A stretch of DNA of 6,120 nt, from assembly GCA_002437435.1 (NCBI GenBank), contig DJPV01000088.1, positions 1-6,120 on the forward strand, given 5' to 3'. The stretch's first letter is position 1. Each line of letters begins with the position of its first letter. Source of the stretch: Lachnospiraceae bacterium UBA6403. GTDB lineage: Bacteria > Bacillota > Clostridia > Lachnospirales > Lachnospiraceae. This document shows, piece after piece, positions 6,007-6,120 of this stretch. The notes beneath the pieces are model-generated. The model ran no database searches, had not been told where the DNA came from, and saw only the letters and a program-made list of their open reading frames with translations. A program made the translations under genes and the position numbers.

Positions 6007-6040
6007 GTGATCTTCAATCCATTCATTTGAAAAATCACTC
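6005..6040. repeat. Interrupted inverted repeat (7 + 5 bp arms)
   Basis: GAGTGAT (6005-6011) pairs with ATCACTC (6034-6040), and inside it TTCAA (6013-6017) pairs with TTGAA (6027-6031), leaving a nine-base loop and a small 1/2-base internal loop. As DNA it looks like an operator with two half-sites; as plus-strand RNA it would be a hairpin. The sequence after it on the plus strand is only moderately T-rich and interrupted, so a terminator is not favoured. Confidence 0.6.
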
Positions 6041-6103
6041 CTTATATGCAAATGTTTTTCATCTTTTTATTATAGCTTTATATTTTTTGAAAGGATAGTT
6101 AGT

Positions 6104-6120
6104 GTGAAAGAAAGTAGAGG
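6104..6120 (+). CDS. Possible start of a divergent gene (five codons, cut by window edge)
   Basis: A GTG at 6104 opens a frame reading (M)KESR to the window end. AAAGGA (6090-6095) lies eight bases upstream, the spacing seen for the other genes here. A weak -10-like TATTAT is at 6068-6073 with no good -35. If real, the gene is transcribed away from the GH5 gene; a transcriptional regulator would be a common partner in that position, but nothing in the five codons shows it. Confidence 0.35.

Larger units (their letters stand above)
5788..6103. other. AT-rich intergenic regulatory region with repeats and dyads
   Basis: 316 bases without a convincing gene on either strand. It holds the GH5 ribosome binding site and likely promoter at its left end. 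To the right are a 12-bp palindrome (5953-5964), a perfect 13-bp tandem duplication (5981-6006), a long interrupted inverted repeat (6005-6040) and a ribosome-binding-site-like AAAGGA (6090-6095) before a possible plus-strand start. This layout suits the control region of two divergently transcribed genes, one of them a sugar-utilisation gene. Confidence 0.6.

Overview
The window looks like chromosome of a low-GC Gram-positive anaerobe of the class Clostridia, most likely Lachnospiraceae (a Coprococcus, Roseburia or Butyrivibrio-like gut bacterium). The reasons are the AT-rich sequence, strong AGGAGG-type ribosome binding sites 8-9 bases before nearly every start, the cdaA-cdaR pair, a class-U-like sirtuin, a transketolase start like that of the clostridial N-terminal subunit, and a GH5 enzyme that resembles Clostridium thermocellum CelC. 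The genus is a guess from recall; no search was run.

All confident genes lie on the minus strand, so transcription runs from high to low coordinates. From the right end: an AT-rich regulatory region (5788-6103), with a possible start of a divergent plus-strand gene at 6104; an intracellular GH5 glucanase (5787-4756); a 139-base gap with a good sigma-A-type promoter; a 139-aa two-helix membrane protein (4616-4197); a 325-aa polytopic membrane protein (4194-3217) two bases behind it; a 117-base gap containing a 12-bp hairpin; the diadenylate cyclase cdaA (3099-2143); its partner cdaR with four YbbR repeats (2153-924), overlapping cdaA by 11 bases; an 87-base gap with a second 12-bp hairpin; a Sir2-family NAD-dependent deacylase (836-111); and 29 bases later the first 27 codons of transketolase, cut by the window edge.

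Functionally the core is a cyclic-di-AMP synthesis module. CdaA makes the second messenger at the membrane, and CdaR sits on the outer face and is known in other Firmicutes to modulate CdaA. In many Bacilli glmM follows cdaR; here the next genes are a sirtuin and transketolase. The two uncharacterised membrane proteins upstream appear to share the transcription unit and are the best candidates for undescribed partners. No terminator with a U-tract was found anywhere from 4616 to 1, so read-through from the two membrane proteins to transketolase is possible, with the two hairpins perhaps setting ratios or processing sites. The GH5 gene seems to be a separate unit with its own promoter. I see no mobile element, CRISPR array, tRNA or rRNA. 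Nothing here is clearly a new system; the unexplained parts are the membrane-protein pair, the basic tail of CdaA, the intercistronic hairpins and the repeat-rich region upstream of the GH5 gene.
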